The translations under genes and the position numbers were made by a program. Of a stretch of DNA of 64,000 nt, positions 35,401 through 47,179 are shown piece after piece. The notes under the pieces were generated by a model. It searched no databases, had not been told where the DNA came from, and saw nothing but the letters and a program-made list of their open reading frames with translations. Source of the stretch: Diaporthe sp. PMI_573 (Eukaryota > Ascomycota > Sordariomycetes > Diaporthales > Diaporthaceae). Position 1 is the first letter of the stretch, and every line of letters starts with the position of its first letter. The stretch spans positions 62,001-126,000 of the forward strand of contig JAJTUP010000031.1 of NCBI GenBank assembly GCA_021399435.1, given 5' to 3'.

Positions 35401-37217
35401 ATGGAAGTTATCCACAACAAACACCAACAGCTGGCAATCGGTATCACATCCGCCTTGTTATTCCTGACGACAATGATCGTAGCCATCCGCCTCTACATAC
35501 GATGCATTCTTCTGAAAGCCGGCTCAGCGGGTTGGGATGATCTGACTGTGTTCATTGCATGGGTTGGTTTTCAAAGGCCCGGTAGCACATGAAGTTAAAC
35601 TGATAAACTTCGACCAGGTAATGGCGGTTGGTGCTTCTATCGCCACGTATTTTGGTAGGCATACGACCTCGGAGTGGTTGGTGAACCACGACTGACGCCT
35701 GGCATCAACGCAGAAATCAACTCAGGCCTAGGGCGCCACATATCGGAGCTCACCAAAAAGCAGATTCACGATTTTGAGTTGTCGCTTTTCATTGTAATTC
35801 AGTTCTACAGCGTGGGTCTCAACGTTGTCAAGATATCATTCTTAATTCAGTTCTACCGCATCTTTCCCGACCGGCGAGTCCGACAAATCTGCGTCTACTT
35901 CGCTTTCTTCTCTTTCCTATGGATGATTGGACAGAATATTTTATACGCGCTCAGTTGTGTTCCAACGACTGGCTTGGTGAATAATCCACATTTGAATGAC
36001 ATTTGTGTACCAACACTTCCAGTCTGTAAGTCAAAATCTACAGAATCGGCCTGATTCCACGGTCTTTCATGGACGGTGGTTCGGGCTTACTGCTGAATGG
36101 CAGTGGCCACGTGAGACGAATATTCAAAATAAAGCTGAGCTCCAAGTCAATAGGGACGGCAATTTCAAGTATCAATGTCGGTACGGACCTGATTATTTTC
36201 TCAATTCCCATGAAACCTCTCTGGAATATGCCCCTGCTTCGGCGTCAGAGGTACCTGCTCATCGGAATTTTTTGTTTCGGTTTCATAGTCGTCATCATCT
36301 CGATTGTCCGCATCCCAACGCTCCGCCGCGGCGCTTCATCCCCAGACCCGACCTTCACCAATGTCCAGACTGCTCTGTGGTCCCTGGCGGAGCTTGAGAC
36401 GGCAATCTTGTGTACCAGCCTACCGATTCTGCGGCCAATCGTAGCTCGGTTTATGCGAGGAGTTGCGCCACCCGACGCAGCAGACGGCCAAATGAAGGGC
36501 CCGCATGGACAAGTCCAAAACATCGAGGAAGTCCGTCGCGGCCCCAGGCAGTTACCAGGAGAATCGCTGCTTATACCGACCGCGATGACTGGCTCAACGC
36601 TGAAATCTGCTACACAACAGTTCAAATCCAAGACCAGCACAATCGGTGACGTGGAAATTGGCCGTCCACCATTGCCCTCCTCGAAGTTAAAGAGGGAGCC
36701 ACTCCAATCATTCGAGCCTGGAGAAAGGCTAGTACCCAGTCCACTTGGCTCAAACCCTCCTGAATCCATCAAAGACGTTGATCTGAGGTCTTCGATTGGG
36801 CCTTTACGATCACCCACGTACGATGAGATGCTGCCACCTCATTTCCTAGAAAATGGAGCACCGAGACGCAAAGCCAAGATGATCACGAGAGGCACTCAGA
36901 CCGTGATAACATGGGATCCGCTCGTGGATCCATTTCAGGTACCAGAAGTGATCGAGGAACCCAGTTCCAAGGAGATAGACCTCGAGGCGAACAAAGCCGG
37001 ATCAAGAGCTGTGCAAGAGCGCGTAGAAAAGATCAGTGAGGTGCAGGAAACAATATCGCCCTTGTTCTCTGAAGTACGTGACCAGCGTCGAGAGAATACC
37101 GATGCTCGGAGCCTGGCGAGTCGTTCGACCCGAGGAAATCGCCGGGCTGCTGGGATATCATGGCTGCGGCTGTCGGGCGACTCTGGATTCAATAGCTCGA
37201 GGTACTGGGAGCGATAG
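35401..37217 (+). CDS. fungal rhodopsin-domain integral membrane protein with long tail
   Basis: Exons 35401-35562, 35618-35654, 35714-36025 and 36154-37217 (introns 55, 59 and 128 bp, phases compatible) encode 524 residues. Helices include LAIGITSALLFLTTMIVAI, VMAVGASIATYF, LFIVIQFYSVGLNVVKI, VYFAFFSFLWMIGQNIL, INVGTDLIIFSIPM and YLLIGIFCFGFIVVIISIV. Family signatures are GWDDLTVFIAW, GLGRHISELTKKQ and the GTDLII helix. The roughly 270-residue cytosolic tail is hydrophilic, Pro/Ser/Glu/Arg-rich and low in predicted structure, suited to signalling-partner binding or phosphorylation. The last intron is the least certain: its acceptor at 36153 restores frame, but a shorter combination of introns is conceivable. 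It is paralogous in type to 29593-31096, with low apparent identity. Confidence 0.85.
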
Positions 37218-37881
37218 AAGGTCTAAATTCTCACAGACGGAATCTACGAGCTTTTCTGGTGCAGGATGGAGATAGGACAAAAGTTGAGAACAGCAGAGAC
37301 ACCGGGATCTCTGTAACCCTGATGAATGAATGTTATGCTTACTTCGTTTCGTTGGCTGCAGGGTGGCGTTCCTTGGTCAGCGTGGTCCGAGGAAAGTCGT
37401 CGCCACTCTCGCAGAACAGGCTCTGCCTCTTGCTCGATTGACCCATGACGTGTGAATTATAAACCAACAAGACATCTAGCCAGTTGATAAGCCGGCCGGT
37501 TGGCAGAGTGGATTGAGAATCAACTGCAGCTTGGACCACTACTTTGAGCTCCTTCTGCAGGTTGGTTCGGCGTACATGCGGCGCAGCATTGGTAGTGTCG
37601 CGACGACATAGCTAGTGTTGTGCAAATAGACCCACCGTGTCGTTTACAAAAAGCACTTGAGAACCTGGCAGCCCTTCGAGGGTCTGATCAGACGACACCT
37701 GGCACGTTCTGCTATTTCCGAAAAGTCTAGAGTTTAAACCTACCTGGGTGAAGTACCTCATAAAATCTGGTTTGAGCACATAGAGGCACAGCAAATTTCA
37801 ACAGATCATTCACTGCTTCTGAACCCTTGACCACGTATATCTCGTTGAAGTTCTCCAAGCACCAACATTTCCATCATTCAA
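37218..37881. other. intergenic, no gene recognised
   Basis: A spacer before the SDR fragment. No supportable feature. Confidence 0.5.
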
Positions 37882-38150
37882 ATGGCGTCCAAGTTATCAC
37901 TCGATGGTGGCATCGCCTTGGTGTCTGGGGTAAGTCATATGTCTCATCCCCCACTGGCATAGGGAGATCATTCTGACAGTCTCGGAAAAGGCCGCGTCCG
38001 GGATTGGCAAGGAGACCGGCTTCTCGTTTGCAGAGGCTGGTGTTCAAGCTGTAGTCTTCGCGGACCTCAAAGAAAAAGGTGCGAGGCAAGCCGTTGATGA
38101 AAGCAAACATGCAGAGTATCGATTCAATGCAATAAGATCGGTTTGAGCTT
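37882..38150 (+). pseudogene. broken 5' fragment of an SDR gene
   Basis: ATG at 37882; exon 37882-37929 and, after a 61-bp intron (GTAAGT...AAAAG), a second exon from 37991. The join gives a good SDR N-terminus: GGIALVSGAASGIGKE, then GVQAVVFADL. After DE the true frame runs through an A4 run at 38100-38103 into unrelated sequence. Skipping one A restores SDR-like ESKHAEYRFNAI, so a one-base insertion is likely. Even that frame soon stops at about 38145. No NAG, Ser or YxxxK motif follows downstream. It is a decayed copy, unlike the intact SDR at 33376. Confidence 0.7.
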
Positions 38151-39396
38151 TTGCCCCCATGTTTTCCCCCTTTACTTTCTTTTCCCTTCTCCCACAAAAG
38201 ACGTGAGCATTGCCACCCTGGGATCGCGGTCGTAAAGCAGTCACCCCTTAACATCATAGTCTTGCCTGTCTGAGCCACATCACGGCCTGTGTAGGTCGTG
38301 AGATCTAATAAATGAATGTTCGGGGGTAATCAGGGCTGAGATCATTTCTGTTCCCAACATTGCAAGGTTGTCCTTCGTAAGATGGATGTCAAGCCATGCC
38401 CAGAGTACCTAGCAAGCCCGAAAAAAGTCACCTCGCTCCATCAGCTGTTGATATTCCCGTGAAAGCTGAAATCTGTACCGGGCCCTCTAGAGACTTGATC
38501 CAGTCCTGCGCCATAGTGTGGTCACACAAATGCGTCGCACACAGTGGGAGACCGATATGCCAAGTGTGTTGACTCACTTGAGGTCTCATCTGCCCACCAG
38601 CCCCAACATCATTATCAGAGACCTTGTACTCTCATCCAATCTAGTGTGGACCATGAAACCCTCTCTCATGCTCTGGTGCTCTTCCCGGCTCATTTTCTTC
38701 TGGTAATGATGTAAAGCCATGAGCACAGGACAGCTCGCACGGAACGCAGAAAAAAGCATTGAGAGATTCAAGATCACTTGCTAACACAATAGCTTCAATC
38801 TCTTATGACTCGGAGTTTCTTTTTGAATGACTGGCTCAAGACATATGTGGATTGTACACTTGTGCTCTTGTGCTTTTTATTTTGCTTAGGATATGTTACA
38901 CAAAAGCGTTTGAAAATGTCACCAATGTAAGCCTTCCCATCATGGGTACCCGCGTTCCAAAGCGTTGGCAGCGCTTATTGCGGCCGAGATGTAGGCGCAA
39001 CTTAATCGTGGCGTAGACCATTGATGCCGGTGTCGCTAGCCGTTGTCCCAGTGTTGCATTCAGGTCTCAACGGCGGCCTCTGGCGAAACAGGGAACAGGC
39101 AGCGACAACTCGACAAAACCTTGACTAGAAGGTCTGGAAGTGACTCGGGTAGATCGGCAGTGGCTGCCTGAGACCCCGTCATTGGATGACAATCGAGCTG
39201 CAATCCTGGAAGTGAATCCCTTGGCGTACACCACGGCGAAACCTGATGCAGCGCAGACTGCGGACGAGCTGTGCAGGCGTGTGACGTTCAAGGGGGGTAC
39301 GTCACACTGGCGATTGCGAATTTGTGGGTTCTCAACTGCCCAACTTCATTCTCTCAACACAACCAACTACTCATCTATTCGCACCACAAATTCGCG
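38151..39396. other. intergenic, no gene recognised
   Basis: About 1.2 kb with no convincing open frame. The expected 3' half of the broken SDR is absent here. Confidence 0.5.
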
Positions 39397-39981
39397 ATGG
39401 CAAATTCAAGACACCAGTCCTCGCGGCGAGACCGGGGGTCCTCGAGGAGGGACCGGGACAGATATGACGATCGTGACTCGATCGACCTATACGACGACGA
39501 ACCTCGTGGCCGCGACAAGCGCCCGGCTCCCTCCCGGCGATCCACCTACAACGACGCCAATGGGTCTGCAGAGTACTTCGACGATGAGGACCGCTACTAC
39601 CCACCACGTTCCTCAGATCATAAATCCAGAAGACATGGCGGGGGCGGTCGAAGGCACCACAGTGAGGCGCGGTCTCCCTCGATGCGTGGCAGCCGTGATG
39701 GGCGCAGGGACCGTGACTCCTCGGTGGATAACAAGAAGAAGCGCAATCAAATGATAAAAGCCGGTCTGTCAGCAGCAGCCATGGAAGCGTTCCGACAGAG
39801 GAGAAGGCCGGGTGATTGGGTAGGAGAGAAAGGAGTCAGGGTGGCGACGGCGGCGATCAGTGCCGCTGTGATTAACACTGGCATCGACAAGAACCCCAAC
39901 CACGGCGCGATTGGGAACATCGTGAAGTCGACGATTGGTGGACTCGTGTTTGACAAGATTGCGAATGGAGGGAGACGATAG
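39397..39981 (+). CDS. basic Arg/Asp-rich protein with conserved C-terminal hydrophobic segment
   Basis: A single exon of 194 residues. The first 110 residues are highly charged and probably disordered, with repeated SRRDR, DRYDDRD and RRHGGGGRRHH patterns. The C-terminal part (about 118-194) is a compact, more conserved segment of a kind found in many fungal RD-rich proteins: AGLSAAAMEAFRQRR, PGDWVGEKGVRVATAAISAAV, then IGNIVKSTIGGLVFDKIANGGRR. The segment has small-residue helices resembling glycine-zipper or membrane-associating helices, but no long transmembrane span. The function is unknown. The ATG is set by composition, since the frame is open further upstream without protein-like sequence. 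Confidence 0.82.
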   Translation: MANSRHQSSRRDRGSSRRDRDRYDDRDSIDLYDDEPRGRDKRPAPSRRSTYNDANGSAEYFDDEDRYYPPRSSDHKSRRHGGGGRRHHSEARSPSMRGSRDGRRDRDSSVDNKKKRNQMIKAGLSAAAMEAFRQRRRPGDWVGEKGVRVATAAISAAVINTGIDKNPNHGAIGNIVKSTIGGLVFDKIANGGRR

Positions 39982-40327
39982 AAGAGCAGGAGGGGAATGC
40001 CGCCTGACTGGAGGTGAATGCTGAAGGATCAAGAAATCCGACATTGGATAGAATACAAAAAGGGGGTCAGGGCGACTACGCGTGGACCATCACGTTCTCG
40101 GATCACAAAAGGAAGCCCGCACTCAAACCCCCAGCATGGAGAGCTCATGAACGATTTTTGATACCATTTCTTTAGAGCACCGAACACGGAACTAAATCGA
40201 ATTCCATTCCTTCCACACTTCCTGGTATAATCCAGTTGAGATACTGATCAGCTTGGAGTTTCCAATGTACCAGTCGAATCAATCTCAAGCTACTGATCCT
40301 ATTAAACGCATGAGATACCTCTACTTT
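39982..40327. other. convergent intergenic
   Basis: A short spacer between 3' ends; no feature recognised. Confidence 0.5.
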
Positions 40328-41252
40328 TCAGTCCCAGAAACAAACAGCCCGAATCTCGATACTCTCCCTCACCGGCAAATCTTCTGTTCCAGGGATCTCA
40401 AACGCAGTATGCGGACACCTCCATCCCGGCACGTCCCGCTTGGTATCATAGTTCCTGAAAACCACAAGCTCGTCAGGCTGCATCTCATGCATGTAATACC
40501 AGGCATGCCGGTCCTCCATCTCGGCATGCGACATGACGTAGTTGCCGGACCTGACACCGCTCGGCTTGAACTGGCGGGCCCGGATCTGGTAGTCCGAGTC
40601 CGGGACGGTGGCCGCGTCGGCCACGGCGAGGGGATCGCGCTGCACGGTCTTGATGGGCCGCCAGGCGTTGACGAAGGCGAACCGGGGCGAGGACTCGAAG
40701 CGCCGTGCGATCTCGGCGGGGAACTTGAGCTCTTGTAGCGTCCCTCGGATGTCCTCGGGGCGCGCCGCGTAGTCCACGTGCGGGTGGCCCGATGCGGCGC
40801 CTAACCAGCGGCCCGAGAGGTCCGGCTTGCCCTTGGAAACTGGCTCGTTGCACTGTCGGATTAAGTGGTTGAATATGTGGACGGTCGAGGCGCCGGTCCT
40901 AAAATACCCGAGTTGAGCTTTGCTGACTGTGCAGTGCGAGTTGCGTCTCAATAACTTACAAGTCTTTGATGATTTCAGAGACTTCTGGATACCATTGGGT
41001 CTTGATGGTCTCATCATCGTCGGTGCTTCTGTGCTTGCTGGGAAGCTGGACGAACTTGAAACCGTTCTCATCGAGACTGAACTTGTCCTCCACGCCGCGT
41101 ATATCGCGAACCGTCATCTTGCGAGTGAATTCATTGCTCACTCCTAACCATCGAGGCTTCCACTCCTCAGTTGCGATGACCTTTCCAATAGCCGGGAAGT
41201 AGTTGATGTCAGCAAGGACATCGTACGCTGCACTTTTGCCGTTCAAGTCCAT
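40328..41252 (-). CDS. AsaB/CmcJ-family oxidoreductase-like protein
   Basis: Minus strand, exons 41252-40960 and 40898-40328 (61-bp intron, GTAAGT...TTTTAG, phase 2), 287 residues. It matches the fungal family annotated as AsaB hydroxylase/desaturase or CmcJ-like (7-alpha-methoxycephalosporin biosynthesis). Blocks seen are TVRDIRG near the N-terminus, the HVDYA segment, RFAFVNAWRPIKTVQRDPLAV, WYYMHEMQPDELVVFRNYDT and the closing CPHTAFEIPG. In bacteria CmcJ works with CmcI in cephamycin methoxylation; AsaB sits in the aspergillic acid cluster. The reaction of this protein is unknown. There is no signal peptide or membrane helix, and no biosynthetic backbone gene lies within 20 kb. Confidence 0.92.
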
Positions 41253-42365
41253 CTTGGATGAATGTCAGCGTGCAGATTATGGGAAGATTAGTCCTCCGAG
41301 ATATTCGGGGGTTCGGCGTCATCGAGCATGCACTCCAACATGGCACGTGATTCTCTTGGGGATTCCTCGCGTGGAATGGCTGTCCCAGCGCTATTCTCAC
41401 AGTATCACGGGAATTTGAGGGGTTACCTCTGGGCAAACCTTAACGCCGAATGATCATAGGTAAGCGGCTGACGGGTCGACAAACCATCGACCATAATTAT
41501 TGAGTGTTTACATGATCTTGCGGATCAGAGACCCACTCATGTGGTAGTAATGTTCGAACCACGCAGGTCGTGAAATCTCAAAGATGATTGATCGCGGTTG
41601 CGAGCACAAAGGACCCCCAAGGTTCCGGATAAGTGGAAGGAACAAACATCAACTCGCCAACAAAATTTGATAGGCATGTATATGTCCATTTTCGTCGGGT
41701 TAAAAAAGAAAATGGAAACAATTCCAAACTATATCCCTACTACCTCACTTGCAGCGGTGAATGACACGTTTCTAAGACAAAGAGTCATGTGGGACAGCAA
41801 ATGAGCACTGCTCCACACTCTGTGTGCACCATATTTACAAGAGCTGACTGAAAGCCCTGAAGTTAGAACACTTTTTCGACAGAGTTGCGAAATGGGAAAT
41901 TGCCTTTTTCTACAATTCATCAGAAAAAGTAGGCTCTTGAATCAGTGACCCAGTGGCCATTTGAGGTCTAAAGCGGGCTAGCAATAGAAATGCCGCAGCT
42001 CGTGGGGAAAAGCCTCAGCCCTGGAACTTAAGGGACATACATCAAGAAGTGCTGGTTGTTTCCGAGCTTTGTTGCCAAGTGAAGGATCTTGTTGACGTGC
42101 CGCAGCATGCACTAGAAGAAGGCCACATATGCATTCAATAGAGTAAAGATCCAGGAGCTCGGTCTGCGGTTACAGAAAGCTGGCGATGCCCTGCAGCTTA
42201 CTCTGAATGTGCTGAGTCTGTGAGTTCTCAGTTTGGTTTCCTTGGCGTAGTCCTTCCTAACACATGTCCAGGCAAGTCTTGAAACAACATTCAGACACGC
42301 TGGCCGCAGTGGGATCATCAGCTCAGGGTATTTCATCTGAAGTGTCTCTGGTCGCTCGGAACTAG
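41253..42365. other. intergenic or undetected 5' exons of the ankyrin gene
   Basis: The left part has no feature. Between about 42110 and 42360 two stretches read as coiled-coil-like peptide (KIQELGLRLQKAGDALQLTL and QHSDTLAAVGSSAQ) in frames that do not join simply to the downstream exon. They may be 5' exons of the ankyrin gene or their decayed remains. Confidence 0.4.
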
Positions 42366-45300
42366 CGTCGATTGAATCGCCTCTTGTCCAGATTAAGGAT
42401 CAGCTATCTCTACTACAAGGTGGCGTCGATTCAAATGCCCAGCTGCTCGTTTCTCAACACGAAGCTCTCTCGATTCAACTTCAAGTGAGAAGCAATGATG
42501 TTCTGCGAAATGTTCAAGAAACAACCGATACTGTACACCACTTGGCACAACTTCAGTCTGTGAGAATTGTGTGTTTTTTTCAGAATATCTATTCGAACTA
42601 TTCAGAGGGCCAGAGGGCCCTTATTTATATTCAGTCCACCTTTGCTAGCAAATTGCTAGCAAAGCCGGACGCCCGATTAGACACTGAGCCATACGGGTCT
42701 CGGGGAATTAGCAATAGGCCTTTCGGCCACCGAGATAAACCTTATAATCTCACACAGTCAAGGCACGAAGAGAAGATGACCAAGCGGTATGAGGAGATGA
42801 CGAAGAACTTTGGCCAGATTTTGGAGCATCTTCAGCAAAGCCATGTTCAGATTCCTGCCGGCGAAGCTGTCGTTTGCAGACTGGCTGGGAAGCCGGCGCT
42901 CCTAAAGAAACTCAGCGACGAAGTTCAGTCATCGAGGCAGATGCATGATCAACTTGTGAAGGCGGATCGGTGCACCCCGCTATCACAGAAGACATTTGGG
43001 TCTCCGATTCGTCAATATACGTCCAGACCAGTCATGGGGAGAGTTTGTACCTGTCCTCGTCTACAGAGTGCGATAAGAAGCAAGTGGATACAGCTAGGAC
43101 ATGCTTCCTTCTCCAGTGAACGGGAAACAATAGCCCACTGGCCTAGTTGTCCTATGGCGAAAATGAGCATGAAGACACGAATGACGATAGGATTCAGATA
43201 TAGCGGCCTCGTTCGCATTCTGAAGACGGCTGTCAATGTCTCCTTCGCCATGACGTCTGGCGCTGGTGGCTTCAGCATCAGCCCGAACTTCACCTGCAGC
43301 CCAACTGTCGACGACGATTTCGATCCCGCCTTCTGTATTGTGACTTTGATTGGCGATGGGGTATTTTGCCTTCAGAAGAAGAACCCAGAGCTTTTCATGA
43401 TAGCTTGCATAAGAAGATTGATCAGACTTCTCGACGAGAGAAAAGTGTGTGCGATAGCTGTAGACAGCCAAAACATGACTTTAATGCACCATACTATCTT
43501 GGCTGTAGGTTCCTCCATCCGCATGGTTAAATTTCCAGAACTAAGTAGCTCATAGCTCGGTGAGGCCCAGCCGGCTTACTACAGGGACAAAAGCCGTGGG
43601 ATCATATGGGGTCTCTTTGTGGAACTTGTCCAAACACTGCTTTCATATGGCGTTGCAGCATTCACCTTCGATTTAAAAGGTTAGCTGGACAAGACCGAGA
43701 CAATCTGTGAAAGGCTGACGATAAATAATAGGCAAGTCCCCACTAGTGAACCTGAGCGCGTCGTTGTTCGACTACGATGTGTTCCAGGCTGTCGCAGAGA
43801 TCTTAATCCAAGCCAATTCAGAAAACCGGCCATTGGTCTTGGATACGTTTCAAATTGAGAGCGAATACAAATTTTCCCAATCCTCGATCCCGATAATTTC
43901 TCGCAAATTACTGCACAAGGTCTCTTCAGGCTTTGCGGAAGGTAGGATATGCACCATTGCACATGTATCAAGTGGCTAGCATTGAAGCTCTTTCTCACAT
44001 CCATCAGTGTCTGCATGCGGTCCTCTCAGCATGGCAATTATCCAGGACGATGCCAATGGAGTAGAGCATATGCTTAATCGCACCCCGGCCGCGATAGCCG
44101 AAATAGATGTATTCGGCCAAACCCCTTTCCACCTAGCAGCTGCAAACCCTCCAATATTGGAAATACTTTTGCGCTATGGAAACCGCAGCATTCTTGACCG
44201 ACGGGATATGTCTGGTTTCACTGCGCTTGAGACCGCGATGATACACACCTCCGACTATTGCGACAATGGACTGGGTACCGACGAGTGTGACGACAAAGAA
44301 TGCGACTGCAGTCTGTGTGTAGACTTAGTCATTGGCGCTGAATGCGATGTGCGGATGCACAAATTGGCGGAATCCGATCGTGCGCCTGAATTACATCTGT
44401 TCTTAACACAGGCGTCCGAGCTCGCGCGGCGGAAATATGTAGGTCACATGAAGAGACGGCTAAATTCCACCATGCGAAGCCCATCCCCGAGCGCACATGC
44501 ATCGGCGAGCTTGAGGATTTTGGGATTGGCTACGGAATCTGAGATTCAACAGATTGAAAGGAATACCACTGGATCATCACAACAGCGCGAATACAGTCCT
44601 ACGCCGGATTTGGCAGATGACACAAGTTGGGTCTTCCCCAAAATCGATGATCCACATCTCGGGGCTCTATTCTATCATCACGGATTCCAACCAGGTCCTT
44701 CTTTCTTGAATCACCTAGTACCGGACAGGTCAAGCCAACGCGGCACAATGAACTACGCTTATCTTCACTGGCTAGTATCCCACGCAGTCGATCCGTTCTT
44801 ACGATCATCAAAAGGGCCTGCTCTTACCGAAGACTCTCCCAACATTGGGTTGTTCGGTGCACATTTTGCCTTTTATTTTATATCTCTGTGGCTTACAGCT
44901 GTGCCCCCCAATAAGACCACAACGCTAGATCCTGGGTCTTGGGACGCTTACATGGCCCTGACCGCAACAGTGTGCCGTCAGAGCCTTACAGACGGATGCA
45001 AATGCTACTGCACAATAGGTGGGTGCAGTCCATACACATGGATGATGAAGAGAGCACATTTCGTGTCTCTCCCGGGGCGTGGATATGCACAGGTTCGCGA
45101 TTCGGACGTGGACATATTAGTGTCTCATTACAGTCGATGTGGTGTTGAGCTGACATCACTCACATATACGGCAACGATCAGATACGCGACCTTTGGGGCT
45201 CTAGGCTTGGTCCACACTTGTTGCAACGCGTACTATGTGACGCACTACGAGGACAATTTGGTGAAGAGAGATGACGTGGACATTATCAACGAAGAGCAAG

Positions 45301-45656
45301 CTCCTCTTTTGGACACTCTTGAAGCCTTGGTGGAGGAGTTTGAAGAGAGGGCAATCGAATTTATGAAGACAGATTTGAGTGGGAATAGTTTATTTCCACA
45401 GTTCTGGGTTGTTTATTGGAAAGTTCGAATGAATGAAGAGTTAGAGAAGCTAGAAGGCAACAAGTTGACAGACGCGGAAAGGCTTGGTGCAGAGGCAATA
45501 GGTGTCCGGTGGGCGCACTCGCAGGGGGAGGCAGACACGGGGAATCCGTACAGCGAGGAGGATCCGGAGTACTGGTTCTATGAGCTGGATAAGATTTGTC
45601 CAGAGTACGTTGAGCCGTGGCCTGAGGGGTTGCGTCGTGTTTCTGAAATGCCGTAG
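42366..45656 (+). CDS. large ankyrin-repeat protein of fungal type, 5' end unresolved
   Basis: Exons supported: up to 43504, 43556-43679, 43732-43941 and 44008-45656. The 51-bp intron 43505-43555 removes an in-frame TAG; the others are 52 and 66 bp with correct phases. The N-terminal part is coiled-coil-like and leads to IPAGEAVVCRLAGKPALL, then a stretch (LVRILKTAVNVSFAMTSGAGGFSISPNFTC) that I recall as frequent in large fungal ankyrin proteins. The 44-kb exon has ankyrin units (FGQTPFHLAAANPPILEILLRYG, then DMSGFTALETAM), a Cys/Asp-rich loop and a long C-terminal region of unknown fold. The start is not fixed: the frame is open from 42341, and the first in-frame ATG is at 42776. Function is unknown; related proteins are often considered recognition or incompatibility factors. 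Confidence 0.7.
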
Positions 45657-46624
45657 GACTCGGAAGTCAATCACGCGTTGGCGTTTGGCGATACAAATTC
45701 CAATATTACTTTGCACTGGTCATCAATTTTATAACGTGTCACCCTCGTCCCTATCTCAACAAATTGGCACACAGGATGATTGAGACAGGAAAAGGTTCTT
45801 AATGGGTGAAACTGGACACTCCCTGCTTGCTGGTGGCTCCCGTCAATGCAGATTGGTGGCTTGACCTTGTTGAACACAGATAAGGGCATTAAGCTATCCT
45901 GTAATTGAATCAGCTTTCCTTATCCTCCACCAAATAGATGCTCAGCATTGAAACCAGGTACATCTTTCCGATGGGACGCAATCGATTATGACAGTGTGAT
46001 ATAGCATACGTTCTACTGCTTTATCAAGGAAACAATCAGTCCATTAGGTACCCGCTCAAGTGAGCTAGATACGCGAGAAGAGGCGTTATTCCCCGAACAG
46101 GCTGCTATGCCGCGGGTGCAACCCAAGAGCCTTGCCTTTGGTACTCTGGATGCAGTATGACCCCGGCGGCTTCACCATTTCAATCGTATGGACAACACTC
46201 GTCTAATCCGAATAGTTGATTCCTATCTTTGGCCCCATCGGAGACTGCGACCTGGTGAAGCCACAGGCACAATGGTCTGGACTTCCCTCAGGGTTTACAA
46301 GATCATTGGGCTCATGTTTCGTGCAGAAATAGGTGCCGATCAAGGCGAACTCATCGTCAAGAATTTGCAAGCTCAATTAGCAACAGATCATCCCCATATA
46401 CAGCACCCTTATTTGACGCAATTACACAAGTGGAATTAGAAAAGCCGTTCCGCGAAAAACATATCTGTGCCTTTGATGTTTTCCTCTGACTGACAAGCAA
46501 GCCCATTGATTTGAAACTCCCCCCCTCGGAGGGGGGGACAAGAGCGACCCGCTCCTATCCTCCGCATCAAGCTACATACTCTTCCAACACAACATAGCCC
46601 CTTCGTTCCTCGGCAAGATTTCGG
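45657..46624. other. convergent intergenic with a G/C hairpin
   Basis: No gene is recognised; an 83-codon frame at 46188-46439 has no family features. An almost pure C7/G7 hairpin at 46518-46538 lies about 90 bp beyond the stop of the minus-strand gene that follows. Confidence 0.5.
46518..46538. repeat. G/C-run inverted repeat (hairpin)
   Basis: TCCCCCCC and GGGGGGGA are separated by the five bases TCGGA, an 8-bp perfect stem. It would lie in the 3' untranslated region or just beyond the 46625-47179 transcript on the minus strand, where it could form a very stable RNA hairpin. Confidence 0.7.
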
Positions 46625-47179
46625 TTAGAGGTGTGCTAGAGCAGCCATGCCACCAACCAAAGCGCCCATACCCACCGCGGCGGTCTGCACACAGCCGACA
46701 CCACCAGTGCTGCTGCTCGTGGCAGACAACGGAGAATTGAAAGCCGACTGTGCGGCCTGCAATGCAGAAGATGCACGACTGACATCGGCCGCAATCTGAC
46801 TGATCTGGGAGTAAATAGACCTAGAGCCGGCAGCGTCGGCGGTTGAGAGTTGGAGACTCAGTGAAGACGAGGCAGATGCTGCAGAGGCGGTCATGGTTGA
46901 GAATTTGTCACTGAAGACGCTCATCCCCCATTCCTGATCAGACTTGAGAGCGCTGGTTGGGTCGGTCATGGCCGACGTGAAACCTTGTATATCACTGGCC
47001 AAGTCGAACTGTTCGATGACAGGTGTTGCGGTGATCTCCGGTCCCTCCGGCGTGCTGTCGGACTTGGAGCATATTTGCATCAGAAATCAATTCAGTTCAT
47101 ATGCGAATATCATGGACGTTCCAGGGTTACTTACTGCGACAAGAGTGATCAGAAAAAGGAGACAGAAGACGAACTGCAT
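46625..47179 (-). CDS. secreted Ser/Ala-rich protein with GPI-anchor-like C-terminus
   Basis: Minus strand, exons 47179-47135 and 47062-46625 (72-bp intron, GTAAGT...CCAAG, phase 0), 160 residues. The first exon encodes little more than a signal peptide (MQFVFCLLFLITLVA). The mature part is acidic at first (FDLASDIQGFTSAMTDPT), then Ser/Ala-rich and helix-forming (SASASSSLSLQLS, ADVSRASSALQAAQ). The end, a small-residue SSSTGG followed by the hydrophobic VQTAAVGMGALVGGMAALAHL, is a good GPI-attachment signal. It would therefore be a cell-surface protein. I do not recognise a named family. The short first exon is only visible after splicing. Confidence 0.78.

Noticed and set aside
36245..36817. 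190-codon minus-strand frame
   Set aside because: Antisense to the tail exon of the second rhodopsin-domain gene.
43553..43555. in-frame stop in the ankyrin gene as evidence of a pseudogene
   Set aside because: A 51-bp intron with a GTAGGT donor and CATAG acceptor (43505-43555) removes it in phase and restores family-like sequence.
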